Below are positions 13,917 through 13,998 of a stretch of DNA of 13,998 nucleotides, piece after piece; the first letter of the stretch is position 1, and each line of letters begins with the position of its first letter. The notes under the pieces are model-generated. The model saw only the letters and a list, made by a program, of their open reading frames with translations. It was not told the origin of the DNA and searched no databases. The DNA is from an uncultured Eubacteriales bacterium (GTDB taxonomy: Bacteria > Bacillota > Clostridia > Oscillospirales > QAMX01). The position numbers and the translations under genes were made by a program. The stretch spans positions 1 to 13,998 of the forward strand of contig CAJLFQ010000059.1 in NCBI GenBank assembly GCA_905205975.1, in the 5' to 3' direction.

Positions 13917-13998
13917 ATGATTTCAGCTGGTGAATTTAGAAACGGTGTCACGTTCGATATGGAGTGGTAGGTCATGCAGATTATTGAATTTCATCATG
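13917..13998 (+). CDS. efp: elongation factor P, N-terminus only, interrupted by in-frame TAG
   Basis: EF-P rescues ribosomes stalled at proline runs. The first codons, MISAGEFRNGVTFDME, are the standard family start and follow GGAGG by 7 bases. After Trp17 a TAG stop (13968-13970) interrupts the frame, yet the same frame continues VMQIIEFHH, exactly as in the family, to the window edge. The family normally has Gly plus Lys, Asn or Gln in place of Trp-stop. One inserted T and one lost A within eight bases would convert an ordinary GAG-GGT-AAG-GTC into the observed GAG-TGG-TAG-GTC, so paired end-of-contig errors explain it simply. A real nonsense mutation or amber readthrough is possible. Its identity as efp is secure; whether it is functional cannot be decided here. 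Confidence 0.85.

Noticed and set aside
13968..13970. Pyrrolysine or programmed readthrough at the efp TAG
   Set aside because: No supporting element is visible, the site is close to the contig edge, and two indels restore the normal family sequence. Kept only as an anomaly.
1..13998. CRISPR array, insertion sequence, tRNA or rRNA genes
   Set aside because: No regularly spaced repeats, transposase-like frames, terminal inverted repeats or structural RNA sequences were recognised; coding density is high throughout and the longest gene-free stretch is about 160 bases.

Overview
The window reads as a housekeeping segment from a Gram-positive Firmicute, most likely class Clostridia (Oscillospirales-like). 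The signs are a moderately high GC content, strong AGGAGG-type ribosome binding sites and near-consensus sigma-A promoters. A glnA gene is followed by an ANTAR regulator, the cell-wall diaminopimelate genes are of the ddh and dapL types, and the PRPP synthetase is a long form. This placement is inferred from gene types and not from a database comparison. Eleven genes are seen, two of them cut by the window edges (glnA at the left, efp at the right). All run on the + strand except one membrane transporter.

Layout. At 49-1847 lie the 3' part of glutamine synthetase and an ANTAR RNA-binding regulator with a degenerate receiver domain. At 1882-3411 is guaA (GMP synthase). At 3507-6154 are meso-diaminopimelate dehydrogenase (ddh) and pyrG (CTP synthase), ending in a long hairpin. 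A perfect-consensus promoter at 6249-6277 then drives dapF and dapL, which overlap by 8 bp and make meso-diaminopimelate through the aminotransferase route. A queuosine-precursor-type transporter lies on the minus strand (8347-9048) and converges on dapL with an 11-bp overlap. At 9205-11366 a translationally coupled pair (ATGA overlap) encodes a TIM-barrel sugar isomerase/epimerase and a LarA-family protein that keeps the spacing of the nickel-pincer ligands. At 11444-12529 is an M24B Xaa-Pro peptidase, at 12655-13821 a long PRPP synthetase with its own promoter, and at 13917 to the edge the start of efp, interrupted by an in-frame TAG.

How the genes fit together. Glutamine made by GlnA is the amide donor for both GuaA and PyrG, and PRPP synthetase feeds the same nucleotide pathways. 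Ddh, DapL and DapF are two parallel routes to the diaminopimelate needed for peptidoglycan and lysine. The most open biology is the epimerase/LarA-like pair, whose substrate is unknown. The clearest anomaly is the stop codon in efp, 31 bases from the right edge; sequence error there is a serious possibility, because the left edge is also irregular. No mobile element, CRISPR array, tRNA or rRNA was seen.
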